DNA from: Candidatus Pelagibacterales bacterium
GTDB taxonomy: Bacteria > Pseudomonadota > Alphaproteobacteria > TMED109
NCBI GenBank assembly: GCA_002684605.1
Contig: NYVM01000065.1
Location: forward strand, 45,291 to 109,290
Reading direction: 5' to 3'
Length of the DNA: 64,000 nucleotides
Part shown: positions 63,256 to 64,000 of the stretch, piece after piece
Layout of the letters: the number at the start of each line of letters is the position of its first letter
How positions within the stretch are numbered: position 1 is the first letter of the stretch
Notes under the pieces: generated by a model
The model's input: the letters and a program-made list of their open reading frames with translations, nothing else
Database searches by the model: none
Told to the model about the DNA's origin: nothing
Translations under genes and position numbers: made by a program

Positions 63256-64000
63256 ATGACTAGTTGGCCAATTTTATCATTAATGATTTTTATTCCTTTA
63301 TTTGGAGCTTTTTTTATAAGTTTAATAGATGGAGATGAGAGAACAGTTAATAAAAATACTAAGATGGTAGCTATGTGGACATCAATAGTAGTTTTTATTC
63401 TTTCTATCTTTGTTTGGATAAGTTTCCCGGGATCTAATGGGTTTCATTTTGTTGAGGAAGTAAGTTTATTCTCTTCTTTAGGTATATCTTATAGATTAGG
63501 TATTGATGGAATATCTATGCTTTTTGTAGTTTTATCTGCCTTTTTGATTCCTATTTGTATATTAGCAAGCTGGAAATCTATTAAGTTTAGAGTAAAAGAG
63601 TATATGATACTATTCTTATTATTAGAATCTCTAATGATAGGTACATTTTGTGCTTTAGATTTACTTTTATTTTATATTTTCTTTGAAGCTCTATTGATAC
63701 CAATGTTTCTTATTATAGGTATATGGGGTGGCCCTAGAAGAGTCTATGCGGCTTTTAAATTCTTTTTATATACATTAGCAGGGTCAGTATTATTTTTAAT
63801 AGCTATTATAATAATGGGATATAGTTCAGGAACATTTGATATAAGAGAATTATTAGAACATAATTTTTCTTATCAGCTCCAATTATTATTATGGCCAGCC
63901 TTATTTGCATCATTTGCTGTTAAAACTCCAATGTGGCCTTTTCATACATGGTTGCCAGATGCACATGTTGAAGCTCCAACCGCAGGTTCTGTAATTTTAG
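63256..64000 (+). CDS. nuoM: NADH-quinone oxidoreductase subunit M (ND4), truncated by window end
   Basis: The ATG at 63256 opens a frame that stays open to the last base, 248 codons. It has several hydrophobic segments and the ND4 signatures YRLGIDGISMLFVVLSAFLIP near 76-95, YIFFEALLIPMFLIIGIWGG near 140-159 (membrane glutamate near 143) and WPFHTWLPDAHVEAPTAGSV near 229-247. The rest of the gene, and probably nuoN, lie beyond the window. SD is weak (AAGT). Confidence 0.95.
   Translation, partial: MTSWPILSLMIFIPLFGAFFISLIDGDERTVNKNTKMVAMWTSIVVFILSIFVWISFPGSNGFHFVEEVSLFSSLGISYRLGIDGISMLFVVLSAFLIPICILASWKSIKFRVKEYMILFLLLESLMIGTFCALDLLLFYIFFEALLIPMFLIIGIWGGPRRVYAAFKFFLYTLAGSVLFLIAIIIMGYSSGTFDIRELLEHNFSYQLQLLLWPALFASFAVKTPMWPFHTWLPDAHVEAPTAGSVIL

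Noticed and set aside
1..64000. CRISPR array, insertion sequence, integrase or prophage
   Set aside because: No regularly spaced direct repeats, transposase, integrase or phage structural gene is present; base composition and gene density look even across the window.

Overview
The window is strongly AT-rich, tightly packed DNA with short intergenic gaps. No rRNA, tRNA, CRISPR array, insertion sequence or phage gene was seen. A contiguous nuo operon with mitochondrial-like subunit families, sigma-54 promoters, many acyl-CoA, SDR and enolase-family genes, a TRAP binding protein and oxidative phosphonate genes all fit a free-living, low-GC, oligotrophic marine alphaproteobacterium (for example AEGEAN-169/HIMB59-like, low-GC SAR116-like or SAR11-related). 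The exact lineage cannot be fixed from this sequence alone.

Layout. (1) 1-9.7 kb: tail of an unknown gene; a PLP threonine-dehydratase-like enzyme with a flavin 2-hydroxyacid oxidase and an orphan TRAP binding protein; a methyltransferase and GST; a small secreted protein with a GYD protein; then a leftward group of acyl-CoA dehydrogenase, TenA, a mini cytochrome c and a molybdenum sulfite dehydrogenase. (2) 9.8-15.7 kb: a CmcJ-like Fe/2OG oxygenase, a remnant of an enolase-superfamily gene, and the operon phnD-phnC-phnE-phnY-phnZ, a transporter plus a two-oxygenase C-P bond cleavage pathway, followed by a CitE-like lyase. (3) 15.7-24 kb: CoA-dependent catabolism (enoyl-CoA hydratase, acyl-CoA ligase, CaiB CoA-transferase), a long Baeyer-Villiger monooxygenase with a NIPSNAP protein, a copper chaperone and an aldehyde dehydrogenase. 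(4) 24-26.5 kb: a thiamine-precursor ABC transporter (thiYZX) under a TPP riboswitch whose 3' end contains the ribosome binding site. (5) 26.6-30.2 kb: a probable nitrogen-starvation locus, with amt and a porin each behind a sigma-54 promoter and an unknown winged-helix protein between them. (6) 30.2-52 kb: a large catabolic region with an RraA-type protein, amidohydrolases, quinone-reductase-like enzymes, enoyl-CoA hydratase, glycerol kinase, nitronate monooxygenase, feruloyl-CoA synthase, a complete livKHMGF transporter, and an SDR/GST/thioesterase/enolase-family run. (7) 52.2-64 kb: nuoABCDEFGHIJKL and the start of nuoM (respiratory complex I), running off the window end.

How it works together. 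The organism appears to take up and oxidise many small organic compounds (hydroxy acids, phosphonates, aromatic or phenylpropanoid acids, acyl-CoA esters), to salvage thiamine pyrimidine (ThiXYZ plus TenA), and to respire the electrons through complex I. The best candidates for less-described biology are the phosphonate locus with its extra Fe/2OG oxygenase, the sigma-54 amt/regulator/porin locus with shared upstream motifs, and the SDR/GST catabolic region near feruloyl-CoA synthase and the Liv transporter. All functional calls come from reading motifs by eye; no database search was run.
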